A stretch of 64,000 bases of DNA from JACMLD01 sp044227095 (lineage in GTDB: Bacteria; Bacteroidota; Bacteroidia; Chitinophagales; Chitinophagaceae). The notes under the pieces were generated by a model that was given only the letters and a program-made list of their open reading frames with translations, was not told the DNA's origin and ran no database searches. Positions within the stretch are counted from its first letter, which is position 1; the number at the start of each line of letters is the position of its first letter. Positions 42,855 to 51,652 of this stretch are shown here, piece by piece. The stretch covers positions 248,001-312,000 of the forward strand of contig JBGAFV010000001.1 of NCBI GenBank assembly GCA_044227095.1, in the 5' to 3' direction. Made by a program: the position numbers and the translations under genes.

Positions 42855-43427
42855 TTATAATTTAATCGCTACAAAAGGGCCAACCATCAGCGCATCTGTA
42901 TAGGCTTTATTATAAGTTATTTTAGCGCCAATTGAGAAGCGTTCGTTGAGGTTGTGTTCATATTCTGCTGTAAGTCCCATACCTCTTACAGTTCCTTTTT
43001 CATCTTTTGATTGGTAGCTAACATCTGCAGATTGATTAGGGTGCGGTTCATACACGGCATAACCACGGCGAGCATTATACATAGAAAAAGAATAGGTAAG
43101 GCCAAACCTGATAGCTGAATTTTCTGTATGAAGTGGTGCAAATAATACTGTAAAATCAATTGCGCTGGCTTTTGTGTATTCACGCAAAGATTCCTGGCGC
43201 GGATGACCGCTGGTTTCAATGTGCCTGATACCTATACCGCCCTGCATCCATTCATTAAAGGGAAAACTATAGTCTGCAAATACGCCCAGGCCATTAACGC
43301 CAGGAAAATCGTGAACAAAACCTACTCCACCTCTTACACGGGCAGGAAAATTCTCATCTCCGGAAAATACTTGGGCGTGGCTGGTGCATGCTGTTGCTAT
43401 CAGCAACAAAATAAAAATTTGTTTCAT
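42855..43427 (-). CDS. Small outer-membrane beta-barrel protein, unknown function
   Basis: A 190-residue protein with a signal peptide ending CTSHAQ and repeated amphipathic strands (GGVGFVHDFPGVNGLGVFAD, MQGGIGIRHIE, FGLTYSFSMYN, MGLTAEYEHNLNERFSIGAK). This fits an eight-stranded porin-like or OmpW-like barrel. I do not recognise a more specific family. It is transcribed divergently from terC. Confidence 0.6.
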   Translation of the reverse strand: MKQIFILLLIATACTSHAQVFSGDENFPARVRGGVGFVHDFPGVNGLGVFADYSFPFNEWMQGGIGIRHIETSGHPRQESLREYTKASAIDFTVLFAPLHTENSAIRFGLTYSFSMYNARRGYAVYEPHPNQSADVSYQSKDEKGTVRGMGLTAEYEHNLNERFSIGAKITYNKAYTDALMVGPFVAIKL

Positions 43428-43634
43428 CGGTTAGGATTGTGGAATTGGGTTTTAAAAAATAGCCTTTGCAGGCGGGTTACTTAAAAAGAAAAATTGAGTA
43501 GAGGTGTAATCAGATGATAAAATTTTTGGGGTATTATAATAACAGCATATCAACTTAAAAATTGTGCCAGAAACATTGAATTTACACTTAGCCTGTATTT
43601 ATAGTAAAAAAACATGGGTTTATCGTAGTTCAAC

Positions 43635-43642
43635 TATTTTTG
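43635..43642 (+). promoter_or_regulatory. Candidate -7 box of terC
   Basis: TATTTTTG is a perfect TAnnTTTG match 18 bp before ATG 43661. It overlaps the alternative TTG start at 43640, arguing for the ATG. Confidence 0.5.
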
Positions 43643-43660
43643 CGCATAAAGAACCTACTT

Positions 43661-44482
43661 ATGCAGGAATTATTTACTGTAGATGCGCTTATTAGTTTAC
43701 TTACGCTTACTGTACTTGAAATTGTGCTGGGCATAGACAATGTAATTTTTGTTTCCATTCTTATGGGCCCGCTGAATGAAAAACAAAAACTAAATGCCCG
43801 CCGTATATGGATGTTTGCAGGCATTGGTGTTCGTATTTTATTATTGATGGGCATTGGCTGGCTGGTAAAAAATGGCAGCAGTGAATTGTTTGGTTTCTCC
43901 TGGGGCAGTAGCCATTATGCATTTAACCTGCGCAATGTAATTATGTTTGCCGGCGGTATTTTTCTGCTATACAAAACTGTAAAAGAAATACATGAAAAGC
44001 TGGAAGGCGATGAACATACTGCTACACAAAAAAATAAACCCGCTTCTTTTGCATCAATAATAGGGCAGATTATTATTATTGATATGGTTTTTTCCTTCGA
44101 CAGCATTATTACTGCTGTTGGCCTTGCCAAAATTGTAAAAGTGATGATTATTGCAGTTATCATTGCCATGATCATCATGTTTTTCTTTTCAGAAAAAATT
44201 TCTTCTTTTATTCATAAGCATCCAACCTTAAAAATGCTTGCCCTTGCATTTTTGCTAATGGTTGGTTTTAGTTTATTCTTTGAAGGATTGGAACCATTGC
44301 ACCACAGCCATATTGATAAGGCCTATATTTATTTTGCAATGGCTTTCTCGTTTGGTGTAGAGTTATTAAATATGTGGATGCGCAAAAGAAACCAAAAACA
44401 AAAACCGGTAGAGCTAAGAAATATTTCTTTAAAAGATCCAAAAGATACCACCCCAACAGAATACAACGATATGGCGAAATAA
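43661..44482 (+). CDS. TerC family integral membrane protein
   Basis: A 273-residue protein with seven to eight membrane helices. The two family-defining acidic motifs are EIVLGIDNVIFVSIL and DMVFSFDSIITAVGLA. TerC homologues are linked to tellurite resistance and, more recently, to Mn2+ export and protection of secreted metalloenzymes. ATG 43661 is favoured over TTG 43640 because of the -7 box. The C-terminus is charged and cytoplasmic. Confidence 0.9.
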   Translation: MQELFTVDALISLLTLTVLEIVLGIDNVIFVSILMGPLNEKQKLNARRIWMFAGIGVRILLLMGIGWLVKNGSSELFGFSWGSSHYAFNLRNVIMFAGGIFLLYKTVKEIHEKLEGDEHTATQKNKPASFASIIGQIIIIDMVFSFDSIITAVGLAKIVKVMIIAVIIAMIIMFFFSEKISSFIHKHPTLKMLALAFLLMVGFSLFFEGLEPLHHSHIDKAYIYFAMAFSFGVELLNMWMRKRNQKQKPVELRNISLKDPKDTTPTEYNDMAK

Positions 44483-44607
44483 TATCCCTGATTTACACAG
44501 TTTGTCCGGTTACAGCAACAATTCTGCTTTTAAATTGCCGGTGTAATGTGGCACGGATTCTGAATTTATTTTGGTGAAAGAATATCTATTCATCTAAAAT
44601 ATTATTT

Positions 44608-44967
44608 ATGACTACGAATGAAATTGCCAATCGCCTTGTTGTGCTTTGCCGCCAGGGACAATTTGAAACAGCACAGAAAGAATTATTTAGCAAAGATGCT
44701 ATTAGCATAGAACCACAAGCTACTCCTGCATTTGAAAAAGAAACAAAGGGACTGCCTGCTATTCTTGAAAAAGGAAAAAAATTTGATGACTTGGTGCAGG
44801 AATATCACAAAGTAGAAATGTCTGAGCCTTTGGTAGCAACCAATTCTTTTGCCGCCATATTGCATATGGACCTAACTATGAAAAAGGATGGTCATATGGA
44901 TATGACAGAATTGTGCGTGTATAAAGTGAAAGATGGGAAAATTGTGGGCGAAGAATTTTACATGTAA
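44608..44967 (+). CDS. SnoaL/NTF2-like domain protein
   Basis: A 119-residue single-domain protein with the cone-shaped alpha+beta pattern of NTF2-like proteins (IANRLVVLCRQGQFETAQKE, LFSKDAISIEP, FAAILHMDLTMK, ELCVYKVKDGKIVGEEFYM). Members include isomerases, cyclases and non-catalytic binders, so no activity can be assigned. It converges on the rrf2 gene. Confidence 0.75.
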   Translation: MTTNEIANRLVVLCRQGQFETAQKELFSKDAISIEPQATPAFEKETKGLPAILEKGKKFDDLVQEYHKVEMSEPLVATNSFAAILHMDLTMKKDGHMDMTELCVYKVKDGKIVGEEFYM

Positions 44968-44998
44968 TTGCGCAAGAATTAGGATTGATGATTTAAAA

Positions 44999-45469
44999 CT
45001 AGAAAGTTTTTACACCTTGCTCAAGCATAAAGTTTAAAGCTTTTGCAGATTCATTTTCATTGTTGGCTAAATCATGAAGAGTGATTTTATCCAATAGTTG
45101 ATTTACTGTAAACTGAATCATTTGCCAGAGAGAACGGGCAGAACAATCAACTGAGTTGGTGCAAAGTTTTAAAGAACCTGCATGCATGCCGCAAAAATCC
45201 TGATCAAATAAAACACCGCCAAGTGCTTTTAATACGGGCCGTATTCCTATTTCTTTGGCCGGCCTTGCTAGTACATAACCACCTTTAAGGCCGGGCGTAC
45301 TGTTTATAAAACCGCCCATTCTTAAGACACGGGTTAGCTTGGCCACATAGTGGCTGCTAAGGCCTTCCGTTTCGCTTAGTTGCGGAATGCTTAGCCCGGC
45401 TTTATCTTTGCAACCCGCAATGCGAATCAATATGCGAAGGCCGTATTCTTCTTGTGCGGTTATTTTCAT
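44999..45469 (-). CDS. Rrf2 family regulator with three conserved cysteines
   Basis: A 156-residue winged-helix protein of the IscR/SufR-like Rrf2 family. The DNA-binding helix lies around LSSHYVAKLTRVLRMGGFI. Cys93, Cys103 and Cys109 sit in the region that binds a [2Fe-2S] cluster in IscR (Cys92, 98, 104), with wider first spacing here. It is the last gene of the suf operon (18 bp after sufT), so it probably reports Fe-S status and regulates suf. Confidence 0.87.
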   Translation of the reverse strand: MKITAQEEYGLRILIRIAGCKDKAGLSIPQLSETEGLSSHYVAKLTRVLRMGGFINSTPGLKGGYVLARPAKEIGIRPVLKALGGVLFDQDFCGMHAGSLKLCTNSVDCSARSLWQMIQFTVNQLLDKITLHDLANNENESAKALNFMLEQGVKTF

Positions 45470-45487
45470 AATGGTTCGTATTCGTTT

Positions 45488-45799
45488 TTACATGTAGCCA
45501 AGTTCTAGCTGCGCTGCTTCAGACATCATGCTTTTGTTCCAGGAGGGCGTCCATGTTACAGATACATATACATCGTTTACGCCTTCTATTTCTCTTACTT
45601 TCTGATCTACCTCAACCGGTATGGATTGCGCTGCAGGACAGGCTGGCGAAGTAAGTGTCATTACTATCTGCACATTGTTTACAGGCAACACATCTACTTC
45701 GTATATCAATCCTAACTCATAAATATTAACCGGTATTTCCGGATCAAAAATATTTTTGAGGCATTCTATTACTTTTTCTTTCAATTCTTCTGTTTCCAT
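45488..45799 (-). CDS. sufT: SufT-like DUF59/MIP18 family protein
   Basis: A 103-residue Fe-S assembly factor. The hallmark is the DPEIPVNIYELGLIYEVDV segment and the Cys in LTSPACPAAQSIP. It belongs to the DUF59/MIP18 group that helps mature Fe-S proteins. It begins two bases after the sufE stop codon, in the usual place for Bacteroidota suf operons. Confidence 0.88.
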   Translation of the reverse strand: METEELKEKVIECLKNIFDPEIPVNIYELGLIYEVDVLPVNNVQIVMTLTSPACPAAQSIPVEVDQKVREIEGVNDVYVSVTWTPSWNKSMMSEAAQLELGYM

Positions 45800-45801
45800 C
45801 G

Positions 45802-46251
45802 TTACACTTTTGCTGCGTTTTTAATTTTAAATGCCAGCGCATAGTTTTTCATTTGCTTTACCATGGCCAACAAACCGTTTGAACGGGTTTGCGCTAAATG
45901 ACTGTGCATTCCAATTTCATTGATAAAGCCCAGCTTCGCTTCAATTATCTCATCAGCAGTGCGGTCTGATAATACACGGATTAACATGCTTATCAATCCT
46001 TTTACTATTACGGAATTGCTATCAGCATCAAAATGTACTTTTCCGTTTTTATCATCTGCTACCAGCCAAACTGTAGACTGGCAACCTTTTATTTTATTCT
46101 CTTCCAGTTTGTATTTATCATCCAGTGCGGGCAGCTTTTTGCCCATGTCGATAATATATTCATACTTGGCATCTTCATCCCACGACTCCAGCAATTGAAA
46201 ATCTTCTACAATTTCTTTTTCTGTTTCTGCTATTGTTTTTGCGCTTTCCAT
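45802..46251 (-). CDS. sufE: SufE family sulfur-acceptor protein
   Basis: A 149-residue protein that accepts persulfide sulfur from SufS and hands it to SufB. The reactive Cys lies in the conserved loop KIKGCQSTVWL. ADSNSVIVKGLISMLIRVLS and LTQTRSNGL-type (AQTRSNGLLAM) helix follow. Two bases separate it from sufS. Confidence 0.92.
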   Translation of the reverse strand: MESAKTIAETEKEIVEDFQLLESWDEDAKYEYIIDMGKKLPALDDKYKLEENKIKGCQSTVWLVADDKNGKVHFDADSNSVIVKGLISMLIRVLSDRTADEIIEAKLGFINEIGMHSHLAQTRSNGLLAMVKQMKNYALAFKIKNAAKV

Positions 46252-46253
46252 TC

Positions 46254-47498
46254 CTACGCCAGCATTTTAATTACTTTATGTAAACCTTTTATCATCTCGT
46301 CTATTTCTTCTTTTGTATTGTATACTGCAAACGATGCCCGGGTTGTTCCTGTAATACCGCAACGCTGCATCAATGGTTGTGCACAATGATGACCGGTTCT
46401 TACTGCAATGCCGCTATTATCAAGCAAAATGCCAATATCCTGCGGATGAATATTATCAATTACAAAAGAGATAAGGCTTACTTTTTCTTTTGCCCTGCCA
46501 ATAATCTTCAAACCGGGTATTTGCTGCAACGCTTCAGTGGCATAATGCAGTAATTCGTTTTCGTGCTTGCGAATTTTTTCTTTACCGATTTTGTTTACAA
46601 AATCAATAGCCGTTTTAAAAACAACTGTATCACCAATATTTGGCGTGCCTGCTTCAAATTTATAAGGCAGATCTGCATACGTTGTTTTTCCAAAACTTAC
46701 TTCCTTAATCATCTCTCCCCCACCCTGGAATGGCGGCATGTTTTCCAGGATCTGTTTTTTGCCATACAAAACACCAACACCTGTTGGACCGTATAATTTA
46801 TGAGAAGAGAAAGCAAAGAAATCTGCATCCAGTTGCTGCACATCAATATCAAGGTGTACTGATGATTGGGCGCCATCTACCATTACCAATGCGCCAACTT
46901 TATGTGCAAGCTCTATAATTTGTTTAACCGGGTTTACTGTTCCCAATGCATTTGATACGTGAACAATAGAAACCAGTTTTGTTTTAGCGTTTAATAATTT
47001 TTCGTACTCATCCATCAGCAATTCTCCATCTTCATTAATAGGAATTACTTTCAACACCGCATTCTTTTCTTCGCACAACATCTGCCAGGGAACAATATTG
47101 GAATGATGCTCCATAGTAGAGATAATAATCTCATCGCCTGCCTTTATATTTTTTCTTCCCCAGGTATATGCTACCAGGTTAATGCTTTCTGTTGTTCCTC
47201 TTGTAAAAATGATTTCTTCCCGTGCAGCTGCATTAATAAACTGCTTTACGGTATCACGTGTAGCTTCAAACGCTGCTGTAGCTTCTTCTGCCAATGTATG
47301 AATACCACGATGGATATTCGCATTAAACCCGCTGTAATAATCTACCAGCGCATCTAGTACTACCTGTGGCTTTTGCGAAGTAGCTGCATTATCAAAATAC
47401 ACCAATGGCTTTCCCTTCACTTCGCGGTTTAATACCGGAAACTGCTGCCTGATGGCATGTACATCCAAATCTTTTTGTATGGTGGCAGAACTTATCAT
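46254..47498 (-). CDS. sufS: Cysteine desulfurase SufS
   Basis: A 414-residue PLP enzyme that supplies sulfur from cysteine. The PLP-binding Lys is in SSHKLYGPTGVG and the catalytic Cys in RTGHHCAQPLM. DGAQSSVHLDIDVQ and FTRGTTESINLVA are further family motifs. The gene overlaps sufD by four bases. It is typical of the group II desulfurases that depend on SufE. Confidence 0.94.
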   Translation of the reverse strand: MISSATIQKDLDVHAIRQQFPVLNREVKGKPLVYFDNAATSQKPQVVLDALVDYYSGFNANIHRGIHTLAEEATAAFEATRDTVKQFINAAAREEIIFTRGTTESINLVAYTWGRKNIKAGDEIIISTMEHHSNIVPWQMLCEEKNAVLKVIPINEDGELLMDEYEKLLNAKTKLVSIVHVSNALGTVNPVKQIIELAHKVGALVMVDGAQSSVHLDIDVQQLDADFFAFSSHKLYGPTGVGVLYGKKQILENMPPFQGGGEMIKEVSFGKTTYADLPYKFEAGTPNIGDTVVFKTAIDFVNKIGKEKIRKHENELLHYATEALQQIPGLKIIGRAKEKVSLISFVIDNIHPQDIGILLDNSGIAVRTGHHCAQPLMQRCGITGTTRASFAVYNTKEEIDEMIKGLHKVIKMLA

Positions 47499-48802
47499 GC
47501 TATATCAAATTCCAAACGTTCAGAAATTAATTTATTTACATGAGTACGAATTTGGGCAGGCTTTACATGTTCCAGTATATCTATTGCAAATGCATGCACC
47601 AGCAAAGATTTCGCTATGGTCTCATTTATGCCGCGAGATTGCAGGTAAAACAACCCTTCTTCATCAAGTTGACCAATTGTGCAGCCATGAGAACATTTTA
47701 CATCGTCTGCAAAAATTTCAAGTTGCGGCTTTGTATTTACACTTGCATCTGGTGAAAGCAATATATTTTTGTTTGATTGATACGCATTTGTTTTTTGCGC
47801 ATCCTGTCTTACAAATATTTTACCATTGAAAACGGCGGTAGATTTATCATTCATTACACCCTTGTACAATTCATTGCTAAGGCAATTGGGTTTTACATTA
47901 TCTACTACTGTATGATTGTCTATATGTGTTTGTCCGCCCTGGAAATACAATCCATACAAATGAGCTTCGCAGTACTCGGCTTCCATTACCACATTTAAAT
48001 TATTGCGCACAATACCACCATTTAATGAAATGGTTACTATATGCGTATAACTTTTTCCTGTTTGCCTGATGTGTGTTGTGCTTACCTGGCTGTTGGCAGC
48101 TGCATCATTCTGTATTTTATAAAACTCAAGCAATGCGTCTTTTTCTACAACTATTTCCATTACCTGGTTGGTAAAACTTTCGGCTGCGCCAGTAGTGGAA
48201 AAAGTTTCTATTATCTGAACCTGTGCATTTTCTGCAAGGTGAATAAGACTGCGTGGCTGAGAAAAAACATTTTCTTCGCCAGCATCTGAAATGTGATAGA
48301 TATAAACAGGGTGCTCTGGCACCTGTCCTTTTTTTACATGAACAAATACACCTCCATGTACAAAAGCAGTATTGAGTGCGTTGATGCCATCGGGCAAATA
48401 TTTTGCGCTATGGCCAAGATTGGCGGCAATAATTGCAGCGTATTCATTTTTTGCAGCTTCTTCCAGTGGCAACACCACCAATGCTTTAGAACGAATAGTA
48501 GAAAGCGTAAAAGAAAAAACACCGTTTACAAATACAAGCTCATTGGCATTTTCATGGCCGGGCAAATGCACAGCATCTAATTTGGCTGCACTGAATGAAC
48601 CCGCAATAGCTTTTTCAGAAAAATGATAGTCTTTGTTGAATACACTTCCTATGCGGGTGTACTTCCATTCTTCGTGCCTTGAGGTTGGAATACCCAGTTT
48701 GCTAAACACATCAAAAGCATCCTGGCGAACGGTTTCAAGCGCATCGCCTTTATCTTGTAATTGCAACTGATCAAAACGTTCTTTAAAATATGTTGTATTC
48801 AT
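47495..48802 (-). CDS. sufD: Fe-S cluster assembly scaffold SufD
   Basis: A 435-residue SufBC2D scaffold subunit. The C-terminal beta-helix core has VMEAEYCEAHLYGLYFQGG, HIDNHTVVDNVKPNC, GKIFVRQDAQKTNAYQSNKN and CSHGCTIGQLDEEGLFYLQS. The conserved HGCT His supports cluster assembly in SufD. The gap to sufC (176 bp) is unusually long for the operon and is filled by a repeat array. Confidence 0.93.
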   Translation of the reverse strand: MNTTYFKERFDQLQLQDKGDALETVRQDAFDVFSKLGIPTSRHEEWKYTRIGSVFNKDYHFSEKAIAGSFSAAKLDAVHLPGHENANELVFVNGVFSFTLSTIRSKALVVLPLEEAAKNEYAAIIAANLGHSAKYLPDGINALNTAFVHGGVFVHVKKGQVPEHPVYIYHISDAGEENVFSQPRSLIHLAENAQVQIIETFSTTGAAESFTNQVMEIVVEKDALLEFYKIQNDAAANSQVSTTHIRQTGKSYTHIVTISLNGGIVRNNLNVVMEAEYCEAHLYGLYFQGGQTHIDNHTVVDNVKPNCLSNELYKGVMNDKSTAVFNGKIFVRQDAQKTNAYQSNKNILLSPDASVNTKPQLEIFADDVKCSHGCTIGQLDEEGLFYLQSRGINETIAKSLLVHAFAIDILEHVKPAQIRTHVNKLISERLEFDIA

Positions 48803-48978
48803 AACTAAGAGAACAAAGAGAAAAAGAGCTCAATCTTTAACACTTTTATTTTTACAAGCTGATTTACTATAATTATTTTTTGTCTAAGAGAAAACAAGGA
48901 GAAAAGGAGCGTAAGGAGTGAGATTTGTTTATTGCACAAATAATCATTTATCCCCTTTCTCTCTTTTAAACCCTTAGC
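48803..48978. repeat. AAGAGAAAAAGAG-type inverted array inside the suf operon
   Basis: CTAAGAGAACAAAGAGAAAA and later CTAAGAGAAAACAAGGAGAA are answered by CCCCTTTCTCTCTTTTAAAC at the sufC end. It belongs to the CACAGAG/GAGAAAAC family. Its position between sufC and sufD could affect transcript processing within the operon. Confidence 0.6.
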
Positions 48979-49737
48979 CTATGCTTCCACATTCACTTCG
49001 TTCTTAATAAAATCATAACCTCTTTCTTCCAGTTCAAATGCAAGTTCTTTGGTACCTGATCTTACAATTCGTCCATTGTACAATACATGTACAAAATCTG
49101 GAACGATATAATCAAGCAGGCGCTGATAGTGTGTTACCAGCAGTACTGCATTGTCTTTGCTTCTTAATTTATTTACACCACCAGCCACAATACGGATGGC
49201 ATCTATATCAAGGCCGGAATCTGTTTCATCCAGGATTGCCAGTTTGGGTTGCAGCATCGCCATCTGAAAAATTTCATTGCGCTTTTTTTCACCACCGGAG
49301 AAACCTTCGTTTAACGGACGACTGAGCAAAGACTGATCAATATTCATCAAAGCCATTTTCTCTTTCATCAACTTTAAAAAAGATACTGCATCCAGCGGCG
49401 CTTCGCCACGGTATTTACGCACTTCATTTACAGCAGTTTTAATAAAATTGGTAGTGCTCAGTCCTGGAATTTCTACCGGGTACTGAAAACCAAGAAACAA
49501 ACCTTCACCCGCTCTTTTCTCAGGCGATAACTCAAGTAAATCCTTGCCCAGGAATTCTACTGTACCATCTGTAACAGTGTAATTAGATTTTCCTGCCAGT
49601 ACAGACGCCAATGTACTTTTACCAGAACCATTTGGTCCCATAATAGCATGCACTTCTCCGGGTTTTATTTCAAGATTGATTCCTTTTAAAATCTGCTTCT
49701 CTTCAATGCCCGCATGTAAATTCTGAATTGATAACAT
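48979..49737 (-). CDS. sufC: Fe-S cluster assembly ATPase SufC
   Basis: A 252-residue ABC-type ATPase of the SufBC2D complex. Walker A is GPNGSGKSTLA, the Q-loop GLFLGFQYPVEIPG, the signature GFSGGEKKRNE and Walker B LAILDETDSGLD, all typical of SufC. The H-loop is LVTHYQRLL. Confidence 0.95.
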   Translation of the reverse strand: MLSIQNLHAGIEEKQILKGINLEIKPGEVHAIMGPNGSGKSTLASVLAGKSNYTVTDGTVEFLGKDLLELSPEKRAGEGLFLGFQYPVEIPGLSTTNFIKTAVNEVRKYRGEAPLDAVSFLKLMKEKMALMNIDQSLLSRPLNEGFSGGEKKRNEIFQMAMLQPKLAILDETDSGLDIDAIRIVAGGVNKLRSKDNAVLLVTHYQRLLDYIVPDFVHVLYNGRIVRSGTKELAFELEERGYDFIKNEVNVEA

Positions 49738-49868
49738 TTCTCTGTTTATTTAATTTTTTTACGATGGCTTCACCCATCGCTATTGAACATCGCCCTTTCA
49801 GGGCTTGTTTAAATACTATATACCTTATTCTTCGTTGTATTGACTAAAGGCTCACAACTATAGACTCT
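49738..49868. repeat. sufB-sufC gap with two repeat words
   Basis: It contains CATCGCCCTTTCAGGGCTT (49788-49806), identical over 19 bp to 4035-4053, and TGACTAAAGGCTCACAACTA plus TAGACTCTCTA, a GACTATCGACT-family variant that adjoins the sufB TAG stop. Confidence 0.6.
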
Positions 49869-51356
49869 CTACCCTACGCTTCCTTCCAAACTTATTGCCA
49901 ATAGCTTTTGTGCTTCTACTGCAAACTCCATTGGCAACTGGTTCATTACTTCTTTTGCAAAACCATTAATGATTAATGCAACAGCAGTTTCTGTATCTAT
50001 ACCACGCTGGTTGCAATAAAAAATCTGGTCTTCACCAATTTTTGAAGTAGTAGCTTCATGCTCTACCACTGCAGTGCTGTTTTTTACTTCTATATAAGGA
50101 AATGTATGTGCACCACATTTATCGCCCAGCAATAAAGAATCGCACTGAGAAAAATTGCGTGCATTTGCAGCATTCTTTCCTACCTGCACCAAACCGCGGT
50201 AGCTGTTATTGCTAACGCCTGCAGAAATACCTTTAGATACAATGCGGCTTTTAGTGTTCTTGCCAATATGCATCATTTTTGTTCCGGTATCTGCCTGCTG
50301 GTGATTATTGGTTACAGCAATAGAATAAAACTCGCCGGTAGAATTATCGCCCTTCAATATTACACTTGGATATTTCCAGGTAATAGCAGAACCGGTTTCT
50401 ACCTGCGTCCACGATATTTTTGAATTATTGCCTTTGCAAATACCACGCTTGGTTACAAAATTGTAAATGCCACCTTTGCCTTCTTTATCTCCGGGATACC
50501 AGTTCTGTACAGTAGAATATTTTATCTCTGCATTGTCCATGGCTACCAGTTCTACTACTGCGGCATGCAATTGGTTTTCATCACGCATAGGCGCTGTGCA
50601 ACCTTCAAGATAGCTAACATAACTACCGGCTTCTGCAACTATCAGTGTTCTTTCAAACTGACCTGTGTTTTCTGCATTGATACGGAAATAGGTAGATAAT
50701 TCCATTGGGCAACGAACGCCTTCTGGTATATAACAAAAAGACCCGTCGCTGAATACGGCAGCATTTAAAGCGGCATAAAAATTATCGGTAACGGGCACAA
50801 CTGAGCTAAGGTATTTTTGAATGAGTTCCGGATGCTCCTGTATAGCTTCGCTCATTGAGCAGAAGATAATGCCCAACTCTGCCAATTGTTTTTTGAAGGA
50901 AGTACCAATAGAAACACTATCTATAACCGCATCAACTGCTACACCGCTCAGACGTTTTTGCTCATCAAGCGAAATGCCCAGTTTCTCAAAAGTTTTTCTT
51001 AGCTCCGGATCTATCTGATCAAGACTATCAAGTTGTATTTTCTGTTTAGGTGCAGAGTAATAAATAATATCCTGGTAATTAATGGGCGGAAATTTAATAT
51101 TTGCCCATGTAGGCTCTTCGTTTACAATTTTAAGCCAGTAAGCAAAGGCTTTTAAACGCCAGTCCAGCATCCATTGCGGTTCGTTCTTTTTTGCAGAAAT
51201 AAAGCGGATAGTATCTTCATTTAAACCCATTGGGGCTTCATCTGCTTCAATATTGGTAACAAAACCATATTTATAGTCGCTTAGTACAGTTCTTTCAATT
51301 GTACTGAGTCCATCATCCATATCATCTGTACCTGGCTGGTAGGCGTCTGTATTCAT
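49869..51356 (-). CDS. sufB: Fe-S cluster assembly scaffold SufB
   Basis: A 495-residue SufB with the family core AVFSDGSFCYIPEGVRCPME, LEGCTAPMRDENQLHAAVVE, and FSQCDSLLLGDKCGAHTFPY, in which the CGAHT Cys is the acceptor for persulfide sulfur in SufB. It is the first gene of the operon sufB-C-D-S-E-T-rrf2 and has a -7 box four bases before its ATG. Confidence 0.95.
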   Translation of the reverse strand: MNTDAYQPGTDDMDDGLSTIERTVLSDYKYGFVTNIEADEAPMGLNEDTIRFISAKKNEPQWMLDWRLKAFAYWLKIVNEEPTWANIKFPPINYQDIIYYSAPKQKIQLDSLDQIDPELRKTFEKLGISLDEQKRLSGVAVDAVIDSVSIGTSFKKQLAELGIIFCSMSEAIQEHPELIQKYLSSVVPVTDNFYAALNAAVFSDGSFCYIPEGVRCPMELSTYFRINAENTGQFERTLIVAEAGSYVSYLEGCTAPMRDENQLHAAVVELVAMDNAEIKYSTVQNWYPGDKEGKGGIYNFVTKRGICKGNNSKISWTQVETGSAITWKYPSVILKGDNSTGEFYSIAVTNNHQQADTGTKMMHIGKNTKSRIVSKGISAGVSNNSYRGLVQVGKNAANARNFSQCDSLLLGDKCGAHTFPYIEVKNSTAVVEHEATTSKIGEDQIFYCNQRGIDTETAVALIINGFAKEVMNQLPMEFAVEAQKLLAISLEGSVG

Positions 51357-51360
51357 TTCG

Positions 51361-51368
51361 CAAAGATA
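51361..51368 (-). promoter_or_regulatory. -7 box of the suf operon
   Basis: On the minus strand TATCTTTG is a perfect TAnnTTTG match ending four bases before the sufB ATG, implying a leaderless or nearly leaderless transcript. A TTG lies 14 bases upstream, closer than the usual -33 spacing. Confidence 0.55.
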
Positions 51369-51575
51369 CTAATCAATTTATACAAAAAAGTAGAAACCAG
51401 ACTTTTCAACTGTATTTTTTCCGATATAGTAAGTGAGCACTGGCACGAAGAAAACTAACTGTTTTTGAGGGACTTAGATAAGACAGTTGGCAAAGATAAC
51501 CTTATAATACTGAACAAAAAAAGCAGCACCGAAATATTTGGTTAGGAACATCGGCAACCAGTAGAATCTATCCAC

Positions 51576-51591
51576 GCAGAATAAATTCTGC
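51576..51591. other. Short hairpin in the sufB-asmA divergent gap
   Basis: GCAGAAT pairs with ATTCTGC over a 2-nt spacer. It is the only inverted repeat I noticed in the 296-bp divergent gap, and it has no clear role. Confidence 0.3.
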
Positions 51592-51640
51592 CTTTACCAA
51601 ACTAAGCAACAATGATTAGAAAAAAACTGGCATCTGTTTC

Positions 51641-51648
51641 TATCTTTA
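51641..51648 (+). promoter_or_regulatory. Candidate -7 box of the AsmA-like gene
   Basis: TATCTTTA matches TAnnTTTG at all but the last base and lies four bases before ATG 51653, in the same arrangement as sufB. Confidence 0.35.
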
Positions 51649-51652
51649 GGGC

